A stretch of 64,000 nt of DNA, from NCBI GenBank assembly GCA_018340375.1, contig JAFFJZ010000069.1:248001-312000 (forward strand). Reading direction: 5' to 3'. The number at the start of each line of letters is the position of its first letter. Position 1 is the stretch's first letter. Under the pieces are notes generated by a model, which saw nothing but the letters and a program-made list of their open reading frames with translations, made no database searches and was not told the origin of the DNA. A program made the position numbers and the translations under genes. The DNA is from Gonatopus flavifemur (taxonomy: Eukaryota; Arthropoda; Insecta; Hymenoptera; Dryinidae). This document shows positions 10,965 through 22,627 of this stretch, piece by piece.

Positions 10965-11178
10965 ACACAGTAAAAAATTTTGTGTATTTTTAACACACTT
11001 GCATGTTCCAAACGGTCCACACAAAGTTTGTGTTAAGTATTGACACAAAGAATGTGTAAAATTAACACACTAAAGTGTTAAATTTACATTGAAAATTTGT
11101 GAGTTTGGCACTCATCTGTGTTGATTTTCAACGCGGATTTTGTGTGGACCGTTTTCAACAGAGAATTTTTTACTGTGT
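10965..11178. mobile_element. motif-array element (AACACA/TGTGTT), possible 3-bp TSD
   Basis: The ends are ACACAGTAAAAAATT and its complement. They are flanked by ACT on both sides (10962-10964, 11179-11181). Between them AACACA and TGTGTT words alternate in facing orientation, and the longer block ACGGTCCACACAAA recurs inverted as TTTGTGTGGACCGT. Non-coding, 214 bp. Confidence 0.7.
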
Positions 11179-11567
11179 ACTGTCAGGAGAAGGGTTAATA
11201 CTTCATAAAAATTATATGAATTTGGTATTAGTGGCGTCATTCATAGATCAAGCCTAAGACTTATTGAGTGATGCATCGAAAGTTGAATTTTTCTTTTTAA
11301 CAAATATAACCTGGTGATGTACGTATCATTCATTCCCTTATTTTTCAAACTCCATACTGCTAAACTTCTTAGGAAATTACCTTTGTCATCAGGGACGCAA
11401 CAACCTAACGTTACACCGAGAGAAAGTATTTGTCTGAGAAAAATGGTTGAAAAGGAACCCAACCAATTATTTTTCAAAATTATTTTGGAACAGTCTGCGT
11501 TTTGCTGTACTTCGGTTCACTTATTGTGAAAAATCGGAAACAAAACTTTGATAAATGTTTCCGCATC

Positions 11568-11955
11568 TCGCGGAAGTTGATCAGAACACACGACGCGTAT
11601 ACATTTATGAAAATTTTATTTCCAATTTCTCATAAGTAAACCCAAGATATGTACCCAAGTCATTGGAAATCATTTATGCGGGCATAAAAGTCAATTTCTC
11701 TAAAGCATGTTCCTTCGGAAGTAGATCGGAGATAATTGGAAACAGTTTTTCTAGGCCTGAACAGAACCTCGCGGAAGTTGATTAGGTCATACGACGCGTG
11801 AACATTCATCAAAATTTTATTCACGATTTTTCATAAGTCAACCTAAACAGATTATAACCCAAGATACGTACATGAGTCATTGGAAATCATTTATGCGGAC
11901 ATAAAAGTCAATTGCTCTAAAGCATATTCCTTCGGAAGTAGGTCGAAAACACAGT
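11568..11955. repeat. direct repeat, two diverged units of about 200 bp
   Basis: Two units start at CGCGGAAGTTGAT (11569 and 11770). They share ACGACGCGT, CATTGGAAATCATTTATGCG and CCTTCGGAAGTAG in the same order, with scattered substitutions and a small insertion. They probably belong to a longer dispersed repeat. No coding signal. Confidence 0.7.
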
Positions 11956-11979
11956 GCTTAAAAAAAGAAAAAATTAAAG

Positions 11980-13095
11980 ACACTTTTCAAATGACCTAGT
12001 GTAGGTTGTTAGTCTGGTCGAATACAACACAAAACCATGTTTGAAAAATTTTTTACACCCTCAAATTTTCAAGTTATAGTCAAAAAACAGATTTTTTGTG
12101 ATTTTGTACATTTGAAAATTTCTAACTCGGCGATTTTTCGACCAATTTCGAAATTCCAAACGGGTTCTGAAAGGGGAATGTTGGTACTTTCGAGACATAT
12201 ACATGGTTTTGAGTACTAAATAGAACTTAGTAGAAATTTTTCCTCAAGAATTTGAAATTTTCGCCTGTTTTTTTCATTTTTTCTGTTTCAAAAGCATTTT
12301 TTGCGACTATACTTTAAGAACCAATGGTTTATCACATATAACATTGAAGTGTGTTCAATTCTGTGTAAAATCGATCAAGAATTGTCGGAGTTATACAATT
12401 TTTTCCAAAAAAAGGAAATTTCGGTCTTATACGAAAATTGATGTGGAGTTCAATTATTAATATTCTATGCATCATATGACGTATTATGGTATCGAATATG
12501 ATGTTGACTTGTTCTATCATTGCGCTGAGGAAAGAATATAGGTCAAATAGGTAGAACTCAGGCTAATATAATTATATTATAATAATAATTAATATTATTA
12601 ATTGAACTCCACATCAATTTTCGTATAAGACCGAAATTTTCTTTTTTGGAAAAAATTGTATAACTCCGACAATGCTCGATCGATTTCAATAAATAACGAC
12701 TCATTTTACACAGAATTGAACACACTTCAATGTTATATATGATAAACCATTAGTTCTTGAAGTATAGTCGCAAAAAACGCTTTTGAAATTGAAAAAATGA
12801 AAAAAACAGGCGAAAATTTCAAATTCTTGAGGAAAAATTTCTACTAAGTTCTATTTAGTACTCAAAACCATGTATATGTCTCGAAAGTGCCAACATTCCC
12901 CTTTCAGAACCCGTTTGGAATTTCGAAATTGGTCGAAAAATCGCCGAGTTAGAAATTTTCAAATGTACAAAATCACAAAAAATCTGTTTTTTGACTATAA
13001 CTTGGAAATTTGAGGGTGTAAAAAATTTTTCAAACATGGTTTTGTGTTGAATTCGACCAGACCAACAACCTACACTAGGTCATTCGAAAAGTGCC
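11980..13095. mobile_element. large fold-back repeat (arms about 450 bp)
   Basis: The left arm (11980-12435) and right arm (12605-13095) are near-perfect reverse complements around a short unique loop (12436-12600). The ~60-codon open frames at 12037 (+) and 12855 (-) are the same sequence read in opposite arms, differing by one residue, which makes coding unlikely. No clear TSD was found. Arms this similar suggest recent formation or gene conversion between them. Confidence 0.8.
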
Positions 13096-13139
13096 TGAGC
13101 AGTGTAGCACCGTGAAATGAATGGAAACACTTTTTTTAA

Positions 13140-13922
13140 GGGGATACGAGCGGCGTGGCAGCAGCCAAATCGTTTATGACAAACTACACGGAAAGAACTC
13201 TGGAGCTACCGTAGTATGTGAGCCCGTCGCACTATAGTAGCTTGGCTGCCCACATACGAGCGTAGTGCCGCTGTGTACCAAAGTTGATCCGACAGTCAGC
13301 CAATGTGGTATGACGAAGCGCCGAACTGAATTTGCTCCCGTGTAATACCACGATGGTATGGCTCAGGAGCAAACAAGCCTCGACGCGCGTACTCGTGCTG
13401 CTCCCCACTCCGCCGTACTTCGTTTATTTTGACTCGTGCTGTTAGAGTACGTTGCGCGGGCAAATAATGTGACGAAAACGCGTACATTTGCCCGCGCAAC
13501 GTACTATAACAGCACGAGTCAAAACAAACGAAGTACGGCGGAGTGGGGAGCAGCACGAGTACGCGCGTCGAGGCCTGTTTGCTCCTGAGCCATACCATCG
13601 TGGTATTACACGGGAGCAAATTCAGTTCGGCGCTTCGTCATACCACATTGGCTGACTGTCGGATCAACTTTGGTACACAGCGGCACTACGCTCGTATGTG
13701 GGCAGCCAAGCTACTATAGTGCGACGGGCTCGCATACTACGGTAGCTCCAGTGTTCTTTCCGTGTATAGGGAGGCGCTTCATTTGGATCAGAATATCGCT
13801 CTGTACAGCTTCTCTCTGATTCAAGTAGAAGTGCTGTACAGAGCGATATTTTAATTAATATGAAGTGTTTGTCCATAGTTCGTTATAAACGATTTGGCTG
13901 CTGCCACGCCGCTCGTATCCCC
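13140..13922. mobile_element. TTAA-flanked palindromic element (piggyBac/Kolobok-type site)
   Basis: TIRs of about 40 bp begin GGGGATACGAGCGGCGTGGC and are flanked by TTAA on both sides (13136-13139, 13923-13926). A second palindromic element (13187-13764) is nested inside. A short palindrome at 13790-13855 (ATATCGCTCTGTACAGC and its complement) lies between the inner element and the right TIR. No transposase present. A lone right end of the same family is at 34526-34563. Confidence 0.85.
13187..13764. mobile_element. CACGGAAAG-ended palindromic MITE, copy 1
   Basis: The termini are CACGGAAAGAACTCTGGAGC and its complement, with TA flanks. The arms match the element at 41993-42465 almost base for base. 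Here the apex has been enlarged by a further palindrome (GCCTCGACGCGCGTACTCGT ... and complement, about 13375-13585) that is absent from copy 2. The GC-rich palindrome generates spurious open frames. Confidence 0.85.
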
Positions 13923-13926
13923 TTAA

Positions 13927-15034
13927 GTCTACGTGGGAATGCACGGAAACCCAATCACACTTGCATGATTAAATCCTTGAACAATTGTACAGTATCTTTG
14001 GCAAGATGTGTCTTCAGAGTATCGTGTTAAAATAGCTTAGAGGTTAAGTAAGCAGGTCCTATAAGTGGGTAGGTTCCGTGATATTCCGAATCCCCATTAG
14101 GTAAGAATAAATTTCTGAAGTCATATGCGGAATTAGAGGAGATCATGATTTCACGAAATGTTCTGAACGTTGAAGTAAGTTCGAAAAAACTTTTTATTTT
14201 ATTTTTATTCCATTTTTTGCGAAGAGCTGAATGTTAAATTTTGAAATCAATTTATTCCCAAAATGCGGAACTGAACCTAAAACATCCAGCGTTGGAATTG
14301 CGGAAGTATGATGAAATAATTTCGTTTCATAGAAACTTGAAATTGTCATAAGTAAGTCGATGAATGAAATATGGAACCAATACTAAAGTCACTGTTTACG
14401 TTTATTCGGAAATGATGCATGTAATCAATGTCTAGGTTTATTTCCAAAATTACCGAGACAAAAACACAAAGTAGGTCGGAAGTAGTCCTAAAGAGAATTT
14501 TTTGTTCAGGTTTGGTTAGTTTTTTTGACCAGGGATGTCTCTATAGCTCGTGTATACATATATATGGCAAGGGAAATGTTTCACATACTACTCAGGTACA
14601 GCACTGGTCTTAATGAAAGAATTGAAGAATTCCTTACTAACATTTCGTGGAATAAGGAGAGGAAAGAGTTGACAGTTGCTTCAATGGATTCAATCACCAG
14701 TTTATATTTGGGGACTTGGAACTGAGAACCATTGTCGATTTTGAATCGTTGTTTGACCATACTCAGAAGACCTAACCTTCCAGTTTCCCATCAAAAAATT
14801 TTCAGGATACCCAAAGAATCCATAATCCTATATCACAGGATATATCATATCTATCAAATTTCGAGATAAATATCTAGATAATTATCTAATCTTTAGATTA
14901 ATTTAATGTATAGAATCTAATAGAAAATCTAATGTATAGATACATATTTACAGTGAAACTCTTAAAACAACTTGGACAATATGTAACGTACATTTTGAAC
15001 TGCGTAATGCCAGTTGCTCTCTAAATTCCTCGGA
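13927..15034. other. gap of 1.1 kb without recognised gene
   Basis: AT-rich, with no frame showing protein motifs. Around 14860-14940 there is a run of ATCTAGATAA/TAGATT words, another hint of a short self-complementary motif array. Confidence 0.4.
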
Positions 15035-15320
15035 ATAAAAAATTCACTCTCGAAGAGTGAAAATACTGCAAATCCAGAAAGAGTGAGATTCCACTCTTAA
15101 AGAGTGACTTTTCATTTCATGAGAGTGTATTCTCACTCCAACAGAGTGGAGTTTCAACTCGGTGTGAAGAGTGAAATTTCATTTTTTAAGAGTGAAAATT
15201 CACTCTCATGGAGCGAGAACTCACTCTTCAGGAATGGAATCTCACTGTTGTTGGACTTGCAGTATTTTCCCTCTTTAGGAGTGGATTTCCACTCCAAGAA
15301 ATTTAGAGAGTGGATTTTCT
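15035..15320. repeat. motif array of CACTC/GAGTG words
   Basis: About twenty GAGTG or CACTC words, often as AGAGTGAAAATTCACTCT, fill 280 bp. The ends are inverted: GAGTGAAAATACTGCAA on the left against TTGCAGTATTTTCCCTC on the right. Non-coding. The same architecture, with other words, is seen at 2715-2885 and 10965-11178. Confidence 0.7.
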
Positions 15321-16209
15321 ATACAAACAAAAAGTTTGATCGCTAGTCGTGCTAAATCTTCAAGTAGCACGGAAGTGGCAATGAATTACTGGCGAAATGC
15401 CACCTAGTGGTATTCATTTGGTGCAGCAAAAAACATTCCATGGCAGGGAGATAGAACGTGCGTTTCTGAGAATGTACTACGAATGCAGTTCGAACATATT
15501 CAGGGCTGTTTAGAGTTACCGTCTGTGCCTTTCCCTCTGTTCATTTAAATGCGCGGGTGCAAGCGACACACCTTCGATCCTTTACTACCTCGCACGTTTG
15601 AACGAACAGAGCGAAATACAGAGACAGTGCTCAGAACGGTTCTGAACGCACTCAGCTGTACGAAATGTAAGGAATAAGAATATTCTATGAAACTTCTATG
15701 TACGTGGTTATGCTACTTCAGGGTTCCCACAGACCTGGAAAGTCAGTGAAAGCCAGGGAAATTGACTTTTGGTCATGAAAAGTCAGGGAACTTCATTTTT
15801 GGTCAGGGAAAGTCAGGGAAATCGTCCTTTGGTCAGCAAAAATTTCGAAAATCATCAAATAGATGTGCGGAGAAAAAAGTATTTCTTTGAATTTAAGAAA
15901 TTATGATTTAGATCGGTTCGAATGAATATTTCTTTGACAAAAATATCGTTTCCATGTACAGTTATTGTCACAAGTCCGGTAACAGTTCCAATGGAAACAT
16001 CTTTATATGATATGTTATTGCTGTTATGTGAGAATTTGTTATTTATCGGGTGATAGAAGAAACATATATGATGGTATACAGTCGAAGAAAAATTTTTTGA
16101 ATTCATCAATAATAACGTATTCAAAAATATTTCCGTTAGAACTGCTACCGGACTCGTTAAAACAAATATATGTACAATCCGCTCTCTAAATAGTACCGTG
16201 GACTTTTTT

Positions 16210-18492
16210 CTCACTCGAAGGGAGAAGGGTATTCCTAAGTATGTATAGCTCTTTTCGATTTTAATTTCTTCATCTAAGTATTTGAATGTCGGACTACCCC
16301 TTATATGACCTCCACATCTCTTAAACCTAATTATTTTAGTCTTCTTTAAATTGACTTGTAATTTGTTTATATTACAATATTCTATCAAAGCCTTTATTTT
16401 GAGTTTCAAATCGAATATGGAGAAAGATAAAATTACCAGATCATCTGCGTAAAATAGATGTGAGATATCATGATAAATATCTATGTTTATGCCTTGTAAA
16501 TTTTTACTTCTGAAAAATGAGTTTATATCGGATATAAATAAGAGGAATAGCAAGGGGCTTAGCATTTCCCCCTGCAGTACACCTTCTGTTATAGTGATGT
16601 TGTTTGATATTAGACCTTTTTGCTTTACACATACAGTAGCGGCATCATACATGTTTTTGATTATCCTTATCAGTTTACTACTCACACCCATAGACAAAAG
16701 TTTGGACCATAATATTCTGTGGTCAATAGAATCAAAAGCTAAAGTCGAAAAACAGTCCATACACAGTTGTCTTAGGATGTCTGAGATTTATTTGTATTGC
16801 TGCTCTTTGTTTTCTGAAACCAGACTGCTCTTCTGGTAGTATACCGTTGATTTCAGCCCATTTTTCAATTCTATTTTTCAGGATGCCAGTGAATATCTTT
16901 ACAATATGATTGACTAACGCAATCCCCCTATAATTCATTGGTTCCTTTGCATCCCCATTCCTTTTAAATATCATAGTCATCATCACATTCGACCATGCTA
17001 GAGGCACTTGTTCAGTTGTTAAGATTTTGTTAAATAAATTGACTATAAATAACTTCCAGTTCTGTGGTAGCATTTTAAGAAATTCATTAGTTATTCCATC
17101 TGACCCGGCAGCTTTATTGTACTTGGCCTGTTTCAAAACAAACTCCAATTCTGTGCATGTTATGTCTTGATCTAAAGTTGGGTCTAGCACTCCAAAATAA
17201 TACTCACAATTTATATTTTTTGACATATACATGCTTTTTAGGAACAATTACCATTGTGCAATAGATATAGGAGCGACATCAACAGCTTTACGCCTGAACT
17301 TATTCACAGCACTCCAAAATGTTTTGGAATCATACACTCTCGCAAAAGATTGTAATAATATTTGTTCATATTGTTTTTTCTTACGCTCACATGATTTTTT
17401 ATATATCTTCTTACAGTTAACATATTCAATATTGTAGTTTCTGGCAAAATTTGTTTTACGACAATCCTTCAATAATTCGCTTAACTGCCTTTTCACAGTC
17501 AAACAGTCAGCGTCATACCATGGTTGTGATGTACCAGTGATTGAATTTTTATTGTTACAAACCCTGTACATTCCTAACGTTAGTGCAACATCTTTAATAG
17601 TATTTGTAAGTTTTTCATTCAGTTCATTGACATCTGAATTGTCAAAATCAGTTTTTATTTGCTCTGACCATTCCATGTGATTTATAAATGTATCTGTTTT
17701 ATCATTCTTTCAGTATAGTTTAATATCATTTTTAATTGTTTCCCTAATAGGTTCAGGGGCTTCTAGCCTTAATGTTAAAACAGTAGGAAAATGGTCTGAT
17801 ATGGATACGTTTTGCATGACAAAAAAATCATCAATGAGTTTAAGGCTGGCCCAGTTGGCCCAGGTTAAATCGATAATACTAGCTCCAGCACTACTACAAA
17901 AAGTATGTTTTGCTGGTGTATCGTGTATAGTCCTGCCATTTATTATAAAAAATCCATGATTTTCCATAAATTTCTTCAAAACGGTACCTCTGCCATTTAC
18001 AACAATGTCTAGAAATTCACTAACATGATTGAGATTTAAATATTCATAAATTTCTTCCAACTCGTCCTCAGTACTTCCAATTCGAGCATTAAAATCTCCC
18101 CCAATCAAAAACGGCAGGTGTCCAAATTCCTGTAATAATTTGTTCACCGAATTTTCCAATAGTTCTAACTGAATTTTTATATCTCTGTTTGGCCGAAAAT
18201 AAACATACCCTACAACTAGATCTTGTGTATCAAATTTTACCAGTGTAAATAACCAGCTGTCCGTGGACTCCAGTAATTTGATATCAATATTCTTCTTATA
18301 TAAACATAATAGACCTCCACTTGCTCGGCCTTTACATTTTTCTTTTGTAGCTTGAGCTGAAATACATTTATAATTAGGAAATTTACTCACATAATTAATT
18401 GGGTTCATTAGCCATGTTTCAGAACAGTAAATAATCTCTTCTTGAAAATCAGTGTTCAAAAGATTTTTGAAACCTTGCATGTTCCAAAACAT
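16210..18492 (-). pseudogene. LINE ORF2: AP endonuclease plus reverse transcriptase, interrupted
   Basis: Starts at ATG 18492, 8 nt after the ORF1 stop and in another frame. The endonuclease domain has ETWL near its start, GGDFNARIG and the C-terminal SDHFPTVL. A TGA at 17710-17712 and a TAA at 17248-17250 interrupt an otherwise continuous frame. The reverse transcriptase follows with AAGSDGITNEFLKML, NYRGIALVNHIVKI, EEQSGFRKQ, GVLQGEMLSPLLF and the catalytic FYADDLVIL. A frameshift lies near 16745. The family pattern is lost after YTYLGIPFS (about 16215), so the thumb/C-terminal part is missing or replaced. Role: target-primed reverse transcription. Dead copy, but only three lesions. Confidence 0.9.
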
Positions 18493-18500
18493 AATTTTAG

Positions 18501-19775
18501 CTAGTTTTTTGACGGTTTGTGAACATCCCTTGGCTGGTGAGATCCTCTTGATTGATGGTCATGTTGTGGCGATTTTTTATGAGTCCATGGAATGAGATCT
18601 TTTGCGTTTTTATCCAGTATCCACCATTTCCCTTCCATCTGAATTCTCATTCCAGCGACTTCGACTTCTTTTCCAGTTGCTTTCATATCGTGGGAAATTT
18701 TCCTTAATGCTTTAATTCTCATCAATTCATGTTTAGTGTAATCTTGTTCGATGAAGATAGATGAAGCTTTCAAACGGTGTTGTTTACTTTTCATAATATG
18801 AATTTTATCTTCTATTTTATGCAGTCTAACCCTTAGAGTATTTGTATTGTTGTTTACTTTCGTGACATCAGCAATTCCCCCAACAAGTTAGAACTTTTGA
18901 GTCAGAAATTCATGTATTTTTTCATCTGAAGATACGATTTCTGATTCCAGCCCTTTTATAATAATGTTCTTTGCTCTTTCTTCCCTGTCTTTAGTATATA
19001 TCCAATTTTCGACGTAATCTATTCTACTGAAATTATTATTCTCTATTTGTGAGTCATTCTTTTTCTCTTCAATTTCATCGATTCTTTTTGACATCTCATT
19101 AAATTTGTGGGCCCAGAGAGAATCATTTCTTTTTATTTCTTCTCGCAGACTTCTTATTTCCGAGTTATTTTCACTTCTATGTGCTTGAATTTGCTTTTCT
19201 AAATCATCCAATTTACAGGTGTTTTCCTTTCTCAAGCTGATGATTTCAAACAGTAGTTGTTCGAGTAACGGTTTGTTTGGGTCCACAATGTTTTGACATG
19301 AGTTGTCTGTCTCAATTATATCGTTGTCTTCGTCGTTACTTACAGCTGAGTTTGAATTTTCGTTATCGTGTGTTTCTATGGTTTTCTGTTGTAAATCAGT
19401 TGCATGAGTTGATTCGTCTGTTTGTTTTTTCTTCAGAGGACTAAATGATCTCTCCGTAAATGACTTTTCTAACTCTTCCTCTATTGCTCTTTTTCGTTTT
19501 AAAATATAATCTTTTATTGTACCTGCAGAATTTGATCTGTTTCTGGTCACTAGTTGTACATTTGTAGGTCTACCTGTCATACTCCTACTTTTGTGTATTG
19601 CTTTCGATGGTGTGTCTTCTTTATTTTCGTTAATTGTTTTCTCATGACCTACATTCTTGTCATCGGTGTTCGGTGATTCTTTTATTTTATCATCGGTAGA
19701 GTTCGACTTCATCCTGCTATTATGTGGGGAACTATTTCGATTTCCTCTTGATGACGGCATAATATTCTTTTCCAA
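18501..19775 (-). pseudogene. LINE ORF1: coiled-coil/RNA-binding protein, one nonsense codon
   Basis: From ATG 19775 the frame shows a basic/serine-rich N-terminus. A predicted coiled coil of heptads follows (LLEQLLFEIISLRKENTCKL through DEIEEKK), then an RRM-like start (ERAKNIIIKGLE). A TAA at 18888-18890 interrupts the frame, which then continues in phase (GGIADVTKV, KGKW-type strands) to TAG at 18501-18503. About 424 codons. This resembles the ORF1 proteins of L1-type LINEs, which coat the RNA. Eight bases separate it from ORF2. Confidence 0.85.
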
Positions 19776-20382
19776 CTGCGACTGCGCACTTGAGTAATGG
19801 ATTCGATTTCAGAAAGTTTGTAAAGAAACACGAAAACACTAAGTATTTGTACGGTTCTCCACATAAAACAGTAACTTTAGTATTCACTCATCATTTTCAC
19901 CACATGTTTAATTAAACTTCATATTTAATCCATCGTTATTTTCAATAACGTCTAGAGCGACTTCACGGCACGTGTTTCACACTCGAAGTATCACGTGATC
20001 CCCCTATTTGATGGTTATATGTGCAGTTTTAACTTCGTAATTAATTTCGTAATTTCGTAGTTCCGTTCATTACAGGCAATCGACTATGTTTGTATATTAT
20101 TTACCTCTTCCTATACAACAAAAATCTCCTGGCGAAATCCTCAGGATATCCTAGGCATACTGCAACATCCCCAGGATTCCCTCAGGATGTCGCCAGAAGA
20201 TTTGTGCCGTGTGAGTTACTACGCAGGCATTGTATCACCTTTCATGATTTGCATGTTGCCTATTTTCACAAATCAAATGGTCATGGAAATTCTTCAGAAT
20301 AGGTCATGGAAAGTAAGGGAAATTCTTGGAAAAGTCAGGGAAAGTCAGGGAAACTCAGTTTGAAAATTTTTTGGGAACCCTG

Positions 20383-20990
20383 TACTTGGAGATGTGTTCA
20401 AGTTGATAAAATTATTAAGGTGTTTGCTCAAAATCTGCTAAACGTAATACACCGTGTGATACAGCGTCATGGATTCCTAACGGACCCTCCCACGTAGCCA
20501 AATGCTTTCAAAATGCATTTTGATAAACCATTCGGGATATATTTTCAATGCATTAATTTAACGTATTCAAATACATACGAAATATATGCAATGCATTTAG
20601 AATGCATTTGGAAAAATAAATTCTAAAATCCTTTAGTTTATTTCCTAAATAGGACTATTATGGGACGTTTGTAATACATGGTTAATACATTTGTAAATAT
20701 ATTTCGAATAATGATTAATCAATTGTATTTGTATGTTAAATGCATTGGAGACTTTCTTTGAATGTATAAAAAAATCGCCGTCGTAATTGGAAGTTTGTTT
20801 TTCAAATAGTTCACGTGGAAATTCAAAACTGCTCTAATATTATATTCAATTCACTATCTGAACGGAAGCGAGAAAAAATTTGTCAAATTATAAATTCTCC
20901 TGGATTTTTTATCTCATGGACATCATTGAGTTCGGGGTTTTCATATAATTTCAGTCGAACTTCACTTCAGGTAAGTTCGTTTGACTGCAA
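20383..20990. repeat. partial CCCA-ended repeat with AAATGCATTT words, then unassigned DNA
   Basis: At about 20490 the sequence CCCACGTAGCCAAATGC resembles the left end of the CCCA-ended elements. It is followed by repeated AATGCATT words to about 20760. No matching right end was found. 20770-20990 shows no recognisable feature. Confidence 0.4.
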
Positions 20991-21287
20991 AATTATATTT
21001 CAAGCCCCGTTCTTCGAGATTACAAAAGAAAATGTAGTTGTTCAGCATATTTGCAATTTTAACTTTTTTACACCTTATATAAAAGATAATTTTTCAATAT
21101 TATTTCATCAATTTTTCTTTATTCAAATTCTATTATATTCAATTATTCTAATCAATGTAGTTTTCAGTCTTACACTTGGAAAACTAAACAAAACAAAACA
21201 AACAAAATTATAAACTTTCTTTCCTTTGAAAATTAAACAAAAAATTAACACTTCTTTTACTTTTGTACTGATTCCACTAGATTAATA

Positions 21288-22245
21288 TTACACTAGATTA
21301 TCTCCTAAAATAGTTTGAGCAAATCTATTCTTATCCATCAAAATTGGTCTATTATAAAAATTAGCAAATGTTTTCGATTTATTGGACCAACCAGCCGTTT
21401 TTCTTATAGTCTCAAAATCTAAGCCTCTGGCTAAAGCAGCTGATGTAGATGCGTGTCGAGTGGAATGAGCTGAATGAACTTCAACATCTATTCCACTTTT
21501 TGCTAAAGTATTTTTTACCCATCTGCTTATAGTCTGTACCGTTACTGGAAGATACGGTTTTTTTATAGACAGAAATAATCTATCATTATCAGGCCTATAA
21601 TTTTCTGCTTTTTCTAAGTAGAATAATATCGTTTTTGCTACACATAAATTAGGTTTTTTTTATGAAGTATCGTCTGTTCACGGCCAGGTCCAGACGTTTT
21701 CAATAAATCAGTAATTCTGATTTGTACTCCAATAGAATCTACATGTATATTACTTAACTTAATAGCAGCAATAGTTTGAGCTCTGTGAGCGGTACTTAAC
21801 GCTAATAAGGCAGCTGTTTTTTCTGATAATTGTTGCATCAATGAAGTTTCTAATGGAAACAATTTTTCTAAATACTCTAATAACTTATCCACATCCCAAA
21901 TTGAATCATAACGTGGTTTGGACGGTTATAATCTATAAACTCCTTTCAAAAATCTACTTAGAATATAACTTTGACCTATCTAATCTTCAGATACTAAAGA
22001 AATCGCCGATCTATAATTACACAGAGTCCCATAAGAGGCTCCTCCTTTCAATTTCATGTTTAAGAATTTCAAAACATTCAAATTTCTGGACTATGTGCAA
22101 ATACATTAAAATTATTCTTCTTACAAAACAACTCCCACTGAAATAGCGCTTCCTCGTATTGTTTTATTGTTGTTGGAGCCAAGGATGCCATAAATATTTC
22201 CAATGTTTCCAGGAGAATTTTCTTATTTAGGAAACCTTCGCGGAT
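21288..22245 (-). pseudogene. DIRS tyrosine recombinase, frameshifted
   Basis: The N-terminal core-binding segment reads SLAPTTIKQYEEALFQWELF near 22170-22110. Further on, the frame holds HRAQTIAAIKL (first catalytic Arg). At the other end, HSTRHASTSAALARG supplies the H-x-x-R pair, AGWSNKS the downstream strand, and FANFYNRP the nucleophilic Tyr, with the stop at 21288-21290. Reading requires changes of frame, one at a T8 run near 21655. All four catalytic landmarks are still visible. It would integrate the circular DIRS DNA. Confidence 0.9.
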
Positions 22246-22627
22246 AATTTTCCCACTAGCAACTGAAAATCTTTTTCTCTCGGATGGTGTTGATACCTAT
22301 CAGGAGACCATAATAAATTAGTCGAGGGTCCGAATGCTAAGGGTTTTTCTATTAATAATGATCTAAAAAGAGGAAACCACGGTTGAGTTGGCCAATTCGG
22401 TACTACCAATATACCAGTTGCTCTATCCTGCTGTATTTTATACAATGGTCGTAATATCATAGAAAAAGGAGGAAATGCGTAAAAAAAACATCCTCCCAAC
22501 AAACTGTAAATGCATCAACTGCCCAAGCTTTTCGTTCTGGATACCAAAATGAAAATTTTTTACATTTTGCATTTTCATAAGATGCAAATAAATCTATTTC
22601 TGGTATTCCGAAGTGTTCTTGTATATA
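22246..22627 (-). pseudogene. DIRS pol, RNase H to recombinase linker
   Basis: The minus strand reads FPPFSMILRPLYKIQQDRATGILVVPNW-type sequence. This is the conserved stretch between RNase H and recombinase in DIRS pol proteins, preceded by FSFWYPERKAWAVDAF in another frame. A frameshift lies near 22490 in an A-run. The upstream part (IPEIDLF) is cut by the MITE at 22628-22983. Confidence 0.75.

Larger units (their letters stand above)
15719..20382. mobile_element. CAGGGTTCCC-ended element, 5-bp TSD TACTT, interior occupied by a LINE
   Basis: The left end CAGGGTTCCCAC and right end TTGGGAACCCTG are inverted, with the direct repeat TACTT immediately outside (15714-15718, 20383-20387). Inside each end are several GTCAGGGAAA-type subterminal repeats (15745-15835, 20275-20355). 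The interior is mostly a LINE on the minus strand. CAG-type ends and a 5-bp TSD recall the hAT5 group, but no transposase is present, so this is inference. Most simply, a LINE inserted into a non-autonomous DNA element. Confidence 0.75.

Noticed and set aside
12037..13037. Paired 60-codon frames on opposite strands
   Set aside because: Same sequence in the two arms of a fold-back repeat.
13296..13876. Two minus-strand open frames of 107 and 70 codons
   Set aside because: They lie entirely in GC-rich inverted repeats; openness comes from the palindrome and there are no protein motifs.
20815..21213. 132-codon plus-strand frame at the edge of the DIRS element
   Set aside because: Low-complexity, Phe/Ile-rich, crosses the DIRS terminal repeat and opposes the element's coding strand.
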